From Lachnospiraceae bacterium (GTDB lineage: Bacteria > Bacillota > Clostridia > Lachnospirales > Lachnospiraceae), in NCBI GenBank assembly GCA_016291655.1, contig JAEEYF010000090.1, forward strand, positions 1 to 64,000: a stretch of DNA of 64,000 bases. The letters are read 5' to 3'. Made by a program: the position numbers and the translations under genes. Positions 17,744 to 27,257 of the stretch are shown in pieces. The notes below the pieces were generated by a model. The model saw only the letters and a program-made list of their open reading frames with translations, was not told where the DNA came from and did no database searches. Position 1 is the first letter of the stretch, and each line of letters starts with the position of its first letter.

Positions 17744-20455
17744 CTATTTTCTTACCTTTACAATAAATGCTTCATATTCAGCCGAAAAAAGAGGCTCATA
17801 CGCTCTGTCCACCTCATAACCGCCGGCTCCGTTGTCCTTGTTGGGGTATATGCTGTAAACCTGGGTTCCTGCATCATAAACCACATCACCTAAGCTCTTT
17901 AGCATTTCATAATCAATACTTGTGGGAGCATACCACCACTCTCTGTAGAACATGGTATACTGCTCATCTTTTGAACTGCTGATATAGTCAATGGGTCCGC
18001 ACCTTAAGGCTTCCGTATAGCCCACATAAATATAATCAATATCATACTTATCGATGATCGCCTTTGCCACTGCCGGATCCGAAGTGGAATAAAGGGTCAG
18101 CATATCTTCCTGTCTGTCTATTACCTTTTGAGGCTTTTCAACCGAACCGCCGTTTCTCCACAGCCATTCGTGATTGTACCAGCCGATGGGTGCGGGCCTT
18201 CCTGTAAAGGATGATATGGTGGCAAAAGGTTTATAGGCCGAAACAACCATCTGAGAGATAACATCATCCATTTCTGTGTTTTCCATTACCCACTTTACCA
18301 TATCTTCCACAAGTGCCGCTCTGCTCGGTTCCTCGCCGGAAAAGATATTGTTTACCTGATCTCCTCCCAGCTGCTGTTTGAACCAGAACATAGAGCTTCT
18401 TTCCGATTCCGCCACCTGATCATAGCTGTTCAGGGTTCTTTCCCTTCCGTCCGGCTTAAAGATGTGACCGATATAACCTGTACATGCATTGTTAAAATAG
18501 AATATCGTCCATATGATGAAGAACGCTCCCGCAACAGCAAGCTTTCTCTGCTTTAAGGTTTCATTGAACAATATAAGTCTTGTAACCGTATAGGTCATTA
18601 CAATGCCAAAGAGGATGAATGCCTGATAGCCAAGTTTGAACATCGTGTTGGTTCTTGCATAGGAGGAGCCGTAAATATCTCGAACGTATACAACCTCACA
18701 CATAAGCACAAGACCTGTTGCACAGGCTGCGAGAGTCAGAGCAAAGAGATCCGAGAACTCAAGTCTGTATATGAAGGAAAAAAGGTGGTTGATACCGCCG
18801 TCTTTCTTTTCTTCGGCTTCATTTTCGTCCTTTACTTTCTTATATATAAACCCTCGCTTATGCTCCGGACGTTTTGCAACTTTTCCCTTTGCGACCTTCT
18901 TTCCCACACCTGCCGCAACTTTGTATCTGTTGAAAGAGATCATAAACAGTCCAACGCTGACAGCTATCGGAAGAGCCCATAAAACTGCAAGCTCATAGGG
19001 ATCGGAATGTGAAAGCGGGAAGCCTATGCCTGCCGTCATGCTTTCAAAATGCATTCTGAAGGGAAGCGATACGATCAGGCTTATCATAACACACTCAAAC
19101 GCATGAAGTCCGGTGAGTATCAAAGTATTCTTGTTAAAGCCGGTGATCACTGCATTCGAAAAGCAGATTATCGCACCTGAAACCACTATATAGATAGGGA
19201 AATCCCAGGAGTTTGTCATGCTGATGATACCGATTATAAAGCTTGCCATGATCACTGCCGGATCGAGAGCCTCATTGATCAGATACTTCACATCAACCTT
19301 TTCATAGCTGTCCGACTCTCTCGCTGCAGTCATTCTGTCCCAACGTCTCATGAGGAAGCCCAACAGCATCATTACGATCAAGAGCACGTTCATGATGTCG
19401 GTTACATGAGCATGCAGGTCGCCGAGGATGAAAGAGTAGGACGGAAATTCATGTATCAACTGTCCTTCGCCGTCTTTAATAAATCTGGTAGCATCCGGGA
19501 ACCAATATTTCTTGGGTTCATCTCCCATCAGCTTCTGAACCGTGGGATAAATGCCACCGTAGAGTATAAAGTGCGCATTGGAAGCGAAGAACACCGCAAA
19601 GCCACCGAGCATTCCGCCTATATGCTGGCAAAAATCTGAGAAAGCAGCATTCTTTTCTTTGCTTCCAAACTTTTTGCCGTTTCTCTTCTCGTATTCTCCA
19701 AGGCCTCTTTTCAAAAGCTCCGCAACGATCGCATAAACCTGAACAAAGCCGACGGAGCATATGGTCATAAGACCGAGATTATATGCATAACCTGCGTGGG
19801 TATTGACAAGCTTGCCTACAAAGCCGCAGATGTATATGCCAAAGTAGTAATAGTTGATGGGTTCTCCGGAATACCACATGTCGTTTGCGGGCATATATTC
19901 CGTCCCCATTATGCTTGCCAGGAAACCGAAGTCCATGTATTTTTCGGTATCACTGGTGATGGTAACGCGAAAACTCTTCATATAGCAGAAGAAGATGAAC
20001 ATTATCAGGAAGAGCAATTCATAATACAGTATCCTGCTGACCTTCTTGCCGTCAAAATTTTCAAAGGGTTTCTTATCAGCCTTTTTGCAATAAAATGCAT
20101 AAAACCCGTAGTTCAATACAGCGCATATGCCGAGAACTGCCCATGAGTTGCTCGTATTGAACTTCATGATCTTAAAGGTGGATAAAGCCCAGATCAACCA
20201 ACCGCTTGCCTGAAGTCCGAACACCTTTCCTATAATGTAACCGCCGTCACTGAACCTGTTGAATACCGCATATGCAAGCGGGAAGAAAGCAAATGCCGTC
20301 GCAACGAGCACAGCCCACCACTTCATGACCATTCCGAAATCCTTGTCCAGCCACTTGCTGCCGATCAGAAGCGTGAATAACGTTACGAAGAAAAATGCCA
20401 CGATAGGTATGATCGGAAGCCCCTGTTCCGCATTGTTGATCTTGTTTTGTTTCAT
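17744..20455 (-). CDS. Large polytopic membrane protein, DUF2298 (Chlor_Arch_YYY) type
   Basis: 903 residues with many hydrophobic helices over the first 650 or so residues. A hallmark DMWYSGEPINYYYFG (about 195-210) names the YYY family. There is a first extracytoplasmic loop with ITSDTEKYMDFGF, then FPSYSFILGDLHAHV (about 340-352). A soluble-looking C-terminal part from about 670 has IDKYDIDYIYVGYTEALRC. The family is thought to be glycosyltransferase-like (GT-C-type topology), but its function is not established. AGAGGAG precedes the start. Confidence 0.8.
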   Translation of the reverse strand: MKQNKINNAEQGLPIIPIVAFFFVTLFTLLIGSKWLDKDFGMVMKWWAVLVATAFAFFPLAYAVFNRFSDGGYIIGKVFGLQASGWLIWALSTFKIMKFNTSNSWAVLGICAVLNYGFYAFYCKKADKKPFENFDGKKVSRILYYELLFLIMFIFFCYMKSFRVTITSDTEKYMDFGFLASIMGTEYMPANDMWYSGEPINYYYFGIYICGFVGKLVNTHAGYAYNLGLMTICSVGFVQVYAIVAELLKRGLGEYEKRNGKKFGSKEKNAAFSDFCQHIGGMLGGFAVFFASNAHFILYGGIYPTVQKLMGDEPKKYWFPDATRFIKDGEGQLIHEFPSYSFILGDLHAHVTDIMNVLLIVMMLLGFLMRRWDRMTAARESDSYEKVDVKYLINEALDPAVIMASFIIGIISMTNSWDFPIYIVVSGAIICFSNAVITGFNKNTLILTGLHAFECVMISLIVSLPFRMHFESMTAGIGFPLSHSDPYELAVLWALPIAVSVGLFMISFNRYKVAAGVGKKVAKGKVAKRPEHKRGFIYKKVKDENEAEEKKDGGINHLFSFIYRLEFSDLFALTLAACATGLVLMCEVVYVRDIYGSSYARTNTMFKLGYQAFILFGIVMTYTVTRLILFNETLKQRKLAVAGAFFIIWTIFYFNNACTGYIGHIFKPDGRERTLNSYDQVAESERSSMFWFKQQLGGDQVNNIFSGEEPSRAALVEDMVKWVMENTEMDDVISQMVVSAYKPFATISSFTGRPAPIGWYNHEWLWRNGGSVEKPQKVIDRQEDMLTLYSTSDPAVAKAIIDKYDIDYIYVGYTEALRCGPIDYISSSKDEQYTMFYREWWYAPTSIDYEMLKSLGDVVYDAGTQVYSIYPNKDNGAGGYEVDRAYEPLFSAEYEAFIVKVRK

Positions 20456-20508
20456 TTTTTAGAACTCCTCTTAAATGAACGCAATAGAATATACATCATT
20501 TTGTATAT

Positions 20509-21099
20509 TTATGCAAGTTTTATTTTGAATTTTTTTATTTCTCTTACAACCCTCGATAAAGGAAATCCGACTATATTGTAATAGTCCCCTTCGATCCGCT
20601 CAACATAAGGCGCGAACAGCCCCTGGATCGCATAGCCTCCGGCCTTGTCAAAGGGTTCCCCGGTGTCGACATAGTCTTCTATCTCTTCTTCCGTCAATCT
20701 GCTTACAAAAACCGCGGTTTCTTCGGCAAAGCAGGATTTAAAGATCTTCCCGTCCTTTTTCCCGGTTATGCATACTCCCGTATATACATAATGTTCTCTG
20801 CCCGAGATCATTCTCAGCATTTCACACGCTTTTTCCCGATCCGCGGGTTTACCGAGTATATGCCCGTCACAGGCCACCACCGTATCGGCACCTATGACCA
20901 GAAAATCATCTTTTTCGTCTTTTTCAATTCTTGCAAAGACATCCGTTGCTTTCATTTCCGAAAGCTCTTTGACCGTTTTGGACGGATCGTTGCAAGTGAT
21001 CTTTTCTTCCTTTTCCGAAGTGACGATCCTAAAGCAGACACCTTGTTTTTCAAGTATCTCTCGCCTTCTCGGAGAGCCGGAAGCAAGAATAATATCCAT
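20509..21099 (-). CDS. maf: Maf-like nucleoside triphosphate pyrophosphatase
   Basis: 196 residues. House-cleaning pyrophosphatase acting on non-canonical or dTTP/UTP-type nucleotides; in Bacillus Maf is linked to septum inhibition. Seen: start MDIILASGSPRRREIL, the motif VIGADTVVACDGHILGKPADREKA (residues about 66-90) and GGYAIQGLFAPYVERIEGDYYNIVGFPL in the second half. The frame is open to 21168, but ATG 21099 is chosen for its GGAAAGGAG site. Confidence 0.92.
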   Translation of the reverse strand: MDIILASGSPRRREILEKQGVCFRIVTSEKEEKITCNDPSKTVKELSEMKATDVFARIEKDEKDDFLVIGADTVVACDGHILGKPADREKACEMLRMISGREHYVYTGVCITGKKDGKIFKSCFAEETAVFVSRLTEEEIEDYVDTGEPFDKAGGYAIQGLFAPYVERIEGDYYNIVGFPLSRVVREIKKFKIKLA

Positions 21100-21216
21100 C
21101 CGCTCACTCCTTTCCGAGCAAAAATGCACAGTAAATTCTATTATAATAGAAATCCCACTACTATGCAACCGCGAATCCCGATGAAAATTTATTAATAGTG
21201 CTCATCCCACGACTTA

Positions 21217-21277
21217 TGCATACTTATAATATATACCGTAAATTTTTTTCAAATATATCTTGCATAATTATAAATTT
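21217..21277 (+). promoter_or_regulatory. Pair of TGCATA-(N)-TATAA repeats, possible ARG boxes
   Basis: Two similar AT-rich sites, TGCATACTTATAATATA (21217-21233) and TGCATAATTATAAATTT (21261-21277), lie 44 bases apart. The second overlaps the -35 and spacer of the argG promoter. They loosely resemble ArgR operator half-sites, but the palindromes are weak, so this is a guess from position and gene content. Confidence 0.3.
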
Positions 21278-21288
21278 TGTCGTATAGT
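21260..21288 (+). promoter_or_regulatory. Sigma-A promoter of argG
   Basis: TTGCAT (21260-21265), exactly 17 bases, TATAGT (21283-21288), about 45 bases before the argG ATG. The 234-base gap between maf and argG holds this promoter and the possible operator repeats. Confidence 0.75.
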
Positions 21289-21333
21289 AATGAACAAATT
21301 TACAACTATGCTACATTAAAAAGGAGAAATAAA

Positions 21334-22554
21334 ATGGCTAAAGAAAAGGTTATCCTCGCTTACTCGGGCGGACTTGATACAACGGCTATCATCCCCTGGT
21401 TAAAAGAAAACTATGATTTCGATGTTATATGTTGCTGCATAGACGTCGGACAGGGCAACGAACTTGACGGACTTGAGCAGCGCGCAAAGTACTCGGGTGC
21501 CGAAAAGCTTTACATCCTCGACGTTGTTGATGAGTTTGTGGATGATTATGCAATCCCTTGCGTAAAGGCAGGCGCTGTTTACGAGAACAAGTACCTCCTC
21601 GGAACCTCTATGGCTCGTCCTCTCATCGCAAAGAAGCTGGTTGAGATCGCACGTAAGGAAGGCGCTACCGCCATCTGCCACGGAGCTACCGGAAAAGGAA
21701 ACGATCAGGTACGTTTCGAGCTCGGCATCAAGGCTCTCGCTCCCGACTTAAAGATCATCGCTCCCTGGCGTTGCACAGACACTTGGAAGATGAAATCCAG
21801 AGAGGATGAGATAGAGTACTGCAAGCAGCACAATATCGATCTTCCTTTTGACGCAAGCCACTCCTACTCCCGTGACCGTAACCTTTGGCACATCAGCCAT
21901 GAAGGTCTCGAGCTCGAGGATCCCAAGAATGCTCCCAACTACGATCATCTCCTTGTCCTCGGCGTTTCTCCCGAGAAGGCTCCCGACAAGGAAACCACTC
22001 TTTCCCTTACCTTTGAAAAGGGCGCTCCCGTTGCCTTAAACGGCAAGAAGATGAAGGCTTCCGACATCCTGAAGGAGCTCAACAAGGTTGGCGGCGAGAA
22101 TGGCATAGGCATCGTTGACATCGTTGAAAACAGAGTTGTAGGCATGAAGTCCCGCGGCGTTTATGAAACACCCGGCGGAACCATCCTTATGGCAGCTCAC
22201 GAGCAGCTTGAAGAGCTCATCCTCGATCGTGACACCCTTGCGTACAAGAAGGGTATCGGCGACAAGTTTGCGGATGTTGTTTACGAAGGCAAGTGGTTCA
22301 CCCCTCTTCGTGAAGCCTTACAGGCATTCGTTGAGTCCACTCAGCAGTATGTAACAGGCGAAGTAAAGCTCAAGCTCTACAAGGGCAACATCATCAAGCA
22401 GGGCACAACTTCTCCTTACAGCCTCTACAACGAATCCATCGCTTCCTTCACAACCGGCGATCTCTACGATCACCACGACGCTGAAGGCTTCATCAACCTC
22501 TTCGGCCTTTCTCTTAAGGTAAGAGCAATGATGATGCAGAACAAGGATAAATAG
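21334..22554 (+). CDS. argG: Argininosuccinate synthase
   Basis: 406 residues. Joins citrulline and aspartate with ATP. Seen: [18 protein letters not shown] (PP-loop, residues about 8-25), [32 protein letters not shown] near residue 118, and [25 protein letters not shown] near 175. The start at 21334 follows AAGGAG; the upstream in-frame ATG at 21277 lies inside the promoter. Single-gene unit with its own promoter and terminator, apart from argCJBD. Confidence 0.95.
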   Translation: MAKEKVILAYSGGLDTTAIIPWLKENYDFDVICCCIDVGQGNELDGLEQRAKYSGAEKLYILDVVDEFVDDYAIPCVKAGAVYENKYLLGTSMARPLIAKKLVEIARKEGATAICHGATGKGNDQVRFELGIKALAPDLKIIAPWRCTDTWKMKSREDEIEYCKQHNIDLPFDASHSYSRDRNLWHISHEGLELEDPKNAPNYDHLLVLGVSPEKAPDKETTLSLTFEKGAPVALNGKKMKASDILKELNKVGGENGIGIVDIVENRVVGMKSRGVYETPGGTILMAAHEQLEELILDRDTLAYKKGIGDKFADVVYEGKWFTPLREALQAFVESTQQYVTGEVKLKLYKGNIIKQGTTSPYSLYNESIASFTTGDLYDHHDAEGFINLFGLSLKVRAMMMQNKDK

Positions 22555-22569
22555 AAAACAACTTTAAAA

Positions 22570-22600
22570 GGGCAGGTCCTTTACGAACCTGCCCTTATTT
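22570..22600. terminator. Bidirectional terminator between argG and the acyl-CoA ligase gene
   Basis: Perfect 8-bp stem GGGCAGGT / ACCTGCCC with a 9-base loop. T-rich sequence follows on the plus side (TTATTTTTAT) and TTTT on the minus side, so it can stop both convergent genes. Confidence 0.85.
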
Positions 22601-22607
22601 TTATCTC

Positions 22608-24272
22608 TTATTTGTTTGCGTCCTCGTTTCTGATCTGCGCTCTCTTGATCTTGCCGCCCAGGGTCTTTGGAAGTTCATCGACAAATTCAACGATACGCGG
22701 ATATTTGTAAGGCGCGGTCGCATGCTTAACATGGTTCTGCAGCTCCTTGATCAGTTCATCCGAAGGCTTGTAGCCCTTCGCAAGAACGATGGTTGCCTTT
22801 ACAACCTGACCGCGGATGGGATCGGGTGCTGCGGTGATGGCGCACTCAACAACAGCCGGGTGCTCGATCAAAGCAGACTCAACCTCGAAGGGTCCGATAC
22901 GGTAGCCTGAGCATTTGATAACGTCGTCATGACGTCCCACAAACCTGTAGTAACCGTCGTTGTCCTTCCATGCCACATCCTTGAGATTGTAATCTCCGCC
23001 CTTGAAAGCGGCCTCTGTCTGTTCCTCGTTCTTGTAATAGCCGATGAAAAGTCCTACAGGAGGATTTTTCCTTACTCCGCAGATAGTGATCTCGCCCTCT
23101 TCACCACTCTCGCACTCTTTTCCGTCTGCGTCCATGAGTTTGATGTCATAGATGGGTGAAGGCTTACCCATGGCACCCGGAATGGGCTCAAACCAGGGAT
23201 AATCCGCAAAGAGAACCGTTCCTTCGGTCTGTCCGAAGCCTGTGTGTATCTTTCCGCCGGTAAGTTCAAGCCAGCGGTTGTAAACCTCGGGGTTCAGAGG
23301 CTCGCCCGCAGTGGCAAAGTTCTGAATGCTCGAGAGGTCATATGCCTTAACATCCTCCTGCAGCATAAATCTGTACATCGTAGGCGGTGCGCAGAAGGTG
23401 GTAAGCTTGTAATCCTGCATGACCTTTAAAAGGTTTGTGGGGATAAACTTCTTCATGTCGTAGCAGAAAATGGTTGCGCCGCAGATCCACTGTCCGTAGA
23501 TCTTGCCCCAGCCAAACTTGGCCCAGCCGGAATCGGAAACGCTCATGTGAAGCTTTCCTTCCTGTACTCTTTGCCAATACTTGGCGGTAACGATGTGGCC
23601 TAAGGGATGGAAATAGTTGTGGGTAACCATCTTGGGCATGCCCGTGGTTCCGGAGGTGAAATACAACTGCATTATATCAGTACCCTTGGTAGCCTCCGCT
23701 CCGACCGGTCTTTCAAAAACATCGGAACACTTCATGAATTCCTCATCGAAGTCGATCCAGCCGTCCTTTTTAACATTGTCAACCAATGCATACGCGGTGA
23801 CGCCCGGCATTTCGGGCTTTGCAAGTTCAACCTGTCCGATAACGTACTCATCGTCAACGCAGACCATCATCTTTACTCCGGCTGCATTGCAACGATAAGC
23901 TATATCCTTTTTGGTGAGCTGCAGTGTTGCGGGAATAAGGATAACTCCAAGCTTTATCAAAGCCGTGGCGCAAACCCAATACTCCCAGCGGCGTCTGAGT
24001 ATCAGAAGAACAACGTCACCCTTCTTGAGTCCCAGAGACTTGAAATAGTTTGCCGCTCTGTTGGAAAGCTTTGACATATCGGAAAAAGTAAAACTCTTTT
24101 CATTTCCGTCATCATCGATCCAGAGCAGACATCTGAGCTCCGGCTTTTCAGCCGCCCAGCCGTCAACAATATCAAATCCGAAATTGAAATTCTCGGGTGC
24201 GTTTACTTTGTAGTTCTTTTTAAAATCCTCGTAGGAATCAAATTCTGTTCTCGGTAAATATTTCTCTAACAT
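22608..24272 (-). CDS. AMP-dependent acyl-CoA synthetase (stand-alone copy)
   Basis: 554 residues. Adenylates a carboxylic acid and transfers the acyl group to CoA. Motifs: P-loop FTSGTTGMPK (about 197-206), GFGQTEGT near 343, the hinge region RHDDVIKCSGYRIGPFEVES near 445, and the C-terminal catalytic Lys in TLGGKIKRAQIR near 545. It resembles the medium-chain/benzoate-CoA ligase group, so a branched short-chain or aryl acid is likely. ATG 24272 is preferred over TTG 24287, with GGAG nine bases upstream. It follows the XRE-cupin gene by 25 bases and is last in the VOR/ilvE run. A fused paralogue lies at 29438-31705. Confidence 0.85.
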   Translation of the reverse strand: MLEKYLPRTEFDSYEDFKKNYKVNAPENFNFGFDIVDGWAAEKPELRCLLWIDDDGNEKSFTFSDMSKLSNRAANYFKSLGLKKGDVVLLILRRRWEYWVCATALIKLGVILIPATLQLTKKDIAYRCNAAGVKMMVCVDDEYVIGQVELAKPEMPGVTAYALVDNVKKDGWIDFDEEFMKCSDVFERPVGAEATKGTDIMQLYFTSGTTGMPKMVTHNYFHPLGHIVTAKYWQRVQEGKLHMSVSDSGWAKFGWGKIYGQWICGATIFCYDMKKFIPTNLLKVMQDYKLTTFCAPPTMYRFMLQEDVKAYDLSSIQNFATAGEPLNPEVYNRWLELTGGKIHTGFGQTEGTVLFADYPWFEPIPGAMGKPSPIYDIKLMDADGKECESGEEGEITICGVRKNPPVGLFIGYYKNEEQTEAAFKGGDYNLKDVAWKDNDGYYRFVGRHDDVIKCSGYRIGPFEVESALIEHPAVVECAITAAPDPIRGQVVKATIVLAKGYKPSDELIKELQNHVKHATAPYKYPRIVEFVDELPKTLGGKIKRAQIRNEDANK

Positions 24273-24297
24273 TTTAATAATCTCCAATCGCTGTCGG

Positions 24298-24849
24298 CTA
24301 CTCCGCGATCATTGTAAGGAAGGTTGCAGGCTTATCGCCGTAACACTTCTGACCGTGTTTGTAATTCGGGTTAAAATAGATGCTGTCGCCTGTATTTAAA
24401 ATAATCTCCTGGTCGTCAAAGACGACGACGACACTGCCCGAAATGACAAGATTGAATTCCTCTCCCTTGTGACTTACAAGATCCGCAGGTTTGTCCGAGG
24501 GATCGAGCGTAACAAGGAAGGGCTGCATTATTTTGTTTGTAAAACGATAGGCGAGATTTTCGAACTTATATCCCGGATATCTGTCTGCGTTCTGGCCTTC
24601 ACCCTTTCTCACAACCTGATAGGTGCGAAGCTTGGCGCTTGTACCGGTCATGATCTCGGAGAAATCGACGTGATAAAGCTTGGCCAAGGAATATATTACG
24701 CTGATGGGAACGTTTGCTGCGGACTTTTCATATTCCATGTAAGTATCCGCGGGAATTCCCAGCTCCGATGCAACATATTCGGGGGTATAATCGCAGGCAT
24801 CACGCAGAGCATGGATCCTTTCGGCGAGTTCTTTTAATTCGTCTTCCAT
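24298..24849 (-). CDS. XRE-family regulator with C-terminal cupin (stand-alone copy)
   Basis: 183 residues. An N-terminal helix-turn-helix of XRE type (about 8-62: LAERIHALRDACDYTPEYVASELG and onward) is joined to a cupin domain (about 100-183) with GEEFNLVISGSVVVV and LNTGDSIYFNPNYKHG. This is the usual layout of small-molecule-sensing XRE-cupin repressors/activators. The same module heads the 755-residue fusion protein, sharing SAKLRTYQVVRKGEG-like and LVTLDP-like stretches. AAAGGAG precedes the ATG. It is likely to regulate the surrounding acyl-CoA/2-oxoacid genes, or to modulate the adjacent ligase. Confidence 0.85.
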   Translation of the reverse strand: MEDELKELAERIHALRDACDYTPEYVASELGIPADTYMEYEKSAANVPISVIYSLAKLYHVDFSEIMTGTSAKLRTYQVVRKGEGQNADRYPGYKFENLAYRFTNKIMQPFLVTLDPSDKPADLVSHKGEEFNLVISGSVVVVFDDQEIILNTGDSIYFNPNYKHGQKCYGDKPATFLTMIAE

Positions 24850-24881
24850 AGCTGCTCCTTTCGTGGGGAACCTTAAATGCT

Positions 24882-25949
24882 TTAATCGATCTTAACGATC
24901 CAATTGTGCTCGTCAGCAGCCTTGCCCCACTGAATGGATGTAAGTGTGTCATAGAGCATCTGGGTTGTCTTTCCGATCTCAAAGTTGTTGATCTTGTATT
25001 CTTCGCCCTTGAAGATGAGTTCGCCGATGGGTGAAACAACTGCTGCAGTTCCTGTTCCCCATGCTTCCTCAAGTCTGCCGCTCTTTACAGCTTCGAAGAG
25101 TTCATCAACGGAGATCCTTCTCTCTTCTACCTTGAAGCCCTTTGCCTTGAGTAATTCTATGCAGGACTTTCTGGTGATCCCGGGAAGAACAGAGCCGAGA
25201 AGTTCAGGTGTAACAACCACACCGTCGATCTTGAACATAACGTTCATTGCACCGACTTCTTCAATGTACTTTCTCTCAACGCCGTCAAGCCAAAGAACCT
25301 GAGAATAGCCCTTCTTTGCAGCCTTCTCGCCTGCTCTGTAGGATGCGGCATAGTTACCGCCGCACTTTGCATAGCCTGTACCGCCGCGGACGGCACGTAC
25401 ATCTTCGTCTTCGATCATGATCTTAACGGGAGCAAGCCCTTCTGCATAGTAGCTTCCGGAAGGGGAGCAGATAATGCAGAAGGTGCACTCATGAACTGTG
25501 TGAACACCAAGCTTCGGATCCGTTCCGATAAGGAAAGGACGAATGTAAAGGGATGTGCCCTCGGAATGAGGAACCCAATCCTTTTCAACTTCAACGATCT
25601 TCTTGATGCACTCAAGCATTTCCTCTTCAGGCATCTGAGGCATGCAGAGACGCTCGGCGGAATTGTTCATTCTGCGAACATTCTCAATGGGACGGAACAG
25701 CTGGATCTTGCCTGCCGCTGTTCTGTATGCCTTGAGGCCCTCAAAGATCTCAGCACCGTAGTGGAAAACTGCTGCTGCAGGTGAAAGTACGAAATCTGCA
25801 TAAGGAACGATCTCAGCATCCTGCCAGCCGCCCTCTGAGGTCCATTTGCGGATAAGCATATGATCCGAGAACACAGCGCCGAATCCGAGTTTGGACTCGT
25901 CGGTGGGCTTAGCCTTGGGTGCGTTTGTAAGCTTTAAATTGATCTTCAT
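24882..25949 (-). CDS. ilvE: Branched-chain amino acid aminotransferase
   Basis: 355 residues. PLP fold-type IV transaminase interconverting 2-oxo acids and Ile, Leu or Val with glutamate. Seen: HYGAEIFEGLKAYR near residue 65, RPFLIGTDPKLGVH near 140, the PLP Lys in YAKCGGNYAAS near 193, and EEVGAMNVMFKID near 230. GGGAGG precedes the start. It is placed directly after the 2-oxoacid:ferredoxin oxidoreductase genes on the same strand, so the two enzymes probably share branched 2-oxo acids as common intermediates. Confidence 0.93.
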   Translation of the reverse strand: MKINLKLTNAPKAKPTDESKLGFGAVFSDHMLIRKWTSEGGWQDAEIVPYADFVLSPAAAVFHYGAEIFEGLKAYRTAAGKIQLFRPIENVRRMNNSAERLCMPQMPEEEMLECIKKIVEVEKDWVPHSEGTSLYIRPFLIGTDPKLGVHTVHECTFCIICSPSGSYYAEGLAPVKIMIEDEDVRAVRGGTGYAKCGGNYAASYRAGEKAAKKGYSQVLWLDGVERKYIEEVGAMNVMFKIDGVVVTPELLGSVLPGITRKSCIELLKAKGFKVEERRISVDELFEAVKSGRLEEAWGTGTAAVVSPIGELIFKGEEYKINNFEIGKTTQMLYDTLTSIQWGKAADEHNWIVKID

Positions 25950-25971
25950 GATATTAACCTCCCATTTTTAT

Positions 25972-26505
25972 TTACATATTATAGCCTGTTTCCAACGCCT
26001 TTTTGTTGAACTCAAGCATATCCTGATGCCTTGCGGAAATGATCTTTCCGAGCACCTTATCAACGGAATCCATCTCAAAACCGGGGACCTCCTTGATGAG
26101 TTTGCCTGTCATGATCATATTTGCAAGGGTATTGATGTTCATATCATTTGCTGTCTTTGTTGCGGGAACGTAGAATACTTCAACGTCCGTTCTCTCGACC
26201 TTTTTGTCGATGAGCGTTGAATCGATAAAGATCTTTCCGCCCGGAACAACAGAAGCTTCGAACTTCTCAAGTGAAGGGAGGTTCATTGCAACAAGCACAT
26301 CAGGCTTGTTTACGATGGGAGAACCTATGGGATCGTCGCTGATGATAACGTTACAGTTAGCCGTACCGCCTCTCATCTCGGGGCCATAGGAAGGAAGCCA
26401 CGAAACCTGCTTGTCTTCGATGAGGCCCTTGTATGCCATGAATTTTCCCGCAAAGAGGATACCCTGACCGCCGAAACCGGCAAATAACATTCTTGTTGTA
26501 GCCAT
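25972..26505 (-). CDS. 2-Oxoacid:ferredoxin oxidoreductase, gamma subunit (VorC-like)
   Basis: 177 residues. Gamma domain of the POR/VOR/KOR family that contacts CoA. It starts TRMLFAGFGGQGILFAGKFMA and has SWLPSYGPEMRGGTANCNV near residue 38 and SPIVNKPDVLVAMN, all typical. Its ATG overlaps the beta-subunit stop (TGATG), with the ribosome site inside the beta gene, so translation is coupled. Confidence 0.92.
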   Translation of the reverse strand: MATTRMLFAGFGGQGILFAGKFMAYKGLIEDKQVSWLPSYGPEMRGGTANCNVIISDDPIGSPIVNKPDVLVAMNLPSLEKFEASVVPGGKIFIDSTLIDKKVERTDVEVFYVPATKTANDMNINTLANMIMTGKLIKEVPGFEMDSVDKVLGKIISARHQDMLEFNKKALETGYNM

Positions 26506-27257
26506 CAGTTGTTACCTCCTTCAGCATAAATATCCTTGTAAACGCCGAGAGGATAGTAAGGGATCATATCGGTCTGAATGAACTCAAGCGCCTTCTCGGG
26601 GCTCTTTCCCCAGTTGGTGGGACAGGAAGAAATGACTTCAACAAGTGAGAAGCCCTTACCCTCTACCTGATTCTTGAACGCATGAAGGATAGCTTTCTTG
26701 GCCTTACGTACGTTTGCTACATTGTTAACGGCAACTCTCTCAAGATAAGCTGCACCGTCAACCTTAGAAAGCATCTCACACATCTTCATGGGATAACCTA
26801 CAGTGTTAACATCACGTCCGTAAGGAGAGGTCTGTGTAACCATTCCGGGGAGCGTTGTGGGCGCCATCTGTCCGCCTGTCATACCATAGATAGCATTGTT
26901 TACGAAAATAACAGTGATGTTCTCACGTCTTGCGGATGCATGAACGATCTCTGCCGTACCTATGGAAGCAAGATCGCCGTCTCCCTGATAAGTAAACACG
27001 ATCTTGGAAGGATCGGAACGCTTAACGCCTGTGGCAACTGCCGGAGCACGTCCGTGAGCAGCCTGTACGCAGTCAACATCAAAATAATCATATGCCATAA
27101 CGGAGCATCCTACGGAAGCCACGCAAATGGACTGTCCCTGAATTCCCAGTTCGTCGATAGCTTCAGCTACGAGACGATGGATGATTCCGTGAGTGCAACC
27201 CGGGCAATAATGCAGGGGCGCATCTGTTAAAGCTTTGGGTTTATGAAATTCAGCCAT
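26505..27257 (-). CDS. 2-Oxoacid:ferredoxin oxidoreductase, beta subunit (TPP-binding, VorA-like)
   Basis: 250 residues. Binds thiamine pyrophosphate. Seen: HYCPGCTHGIIHRLVAEA near residue 17, HGRAPAVATGVKR near 67, and the TPP/Mg motif GDGDLASIG followed after about 20 residues by NNAIYGMTGGQ. Its ATG overlaps the alpha-subunit stop (TAATG). The Cys/His pattern and size fit the four-subunit VOR/KOR type rather than the single-chain pyruvate enzyme. Confidence 0.93.
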   Translation of the reverse strand: MAEFHKPKALTDAPLHYCPGCTHGIIHRLVAEAIDELGIQGQSICVASVGCSVMAYDYFDVDCVQAAHGRAPAVATGVKRSDPSKIVFTYQGDGDLASIGTAEIVHASARRENITVIFVNNAIYGMTGGQMAPTTLPGMVTQTSPYGRDVNTVGYPMKMCEMLSKVDGAAYLERVAVNNVANVRKAKKAILHAFKNQVEGKGFSLVEVISSCPTNWGKSPEKALEFIQTDMIPYYPLGVYKDIYAEGGNN

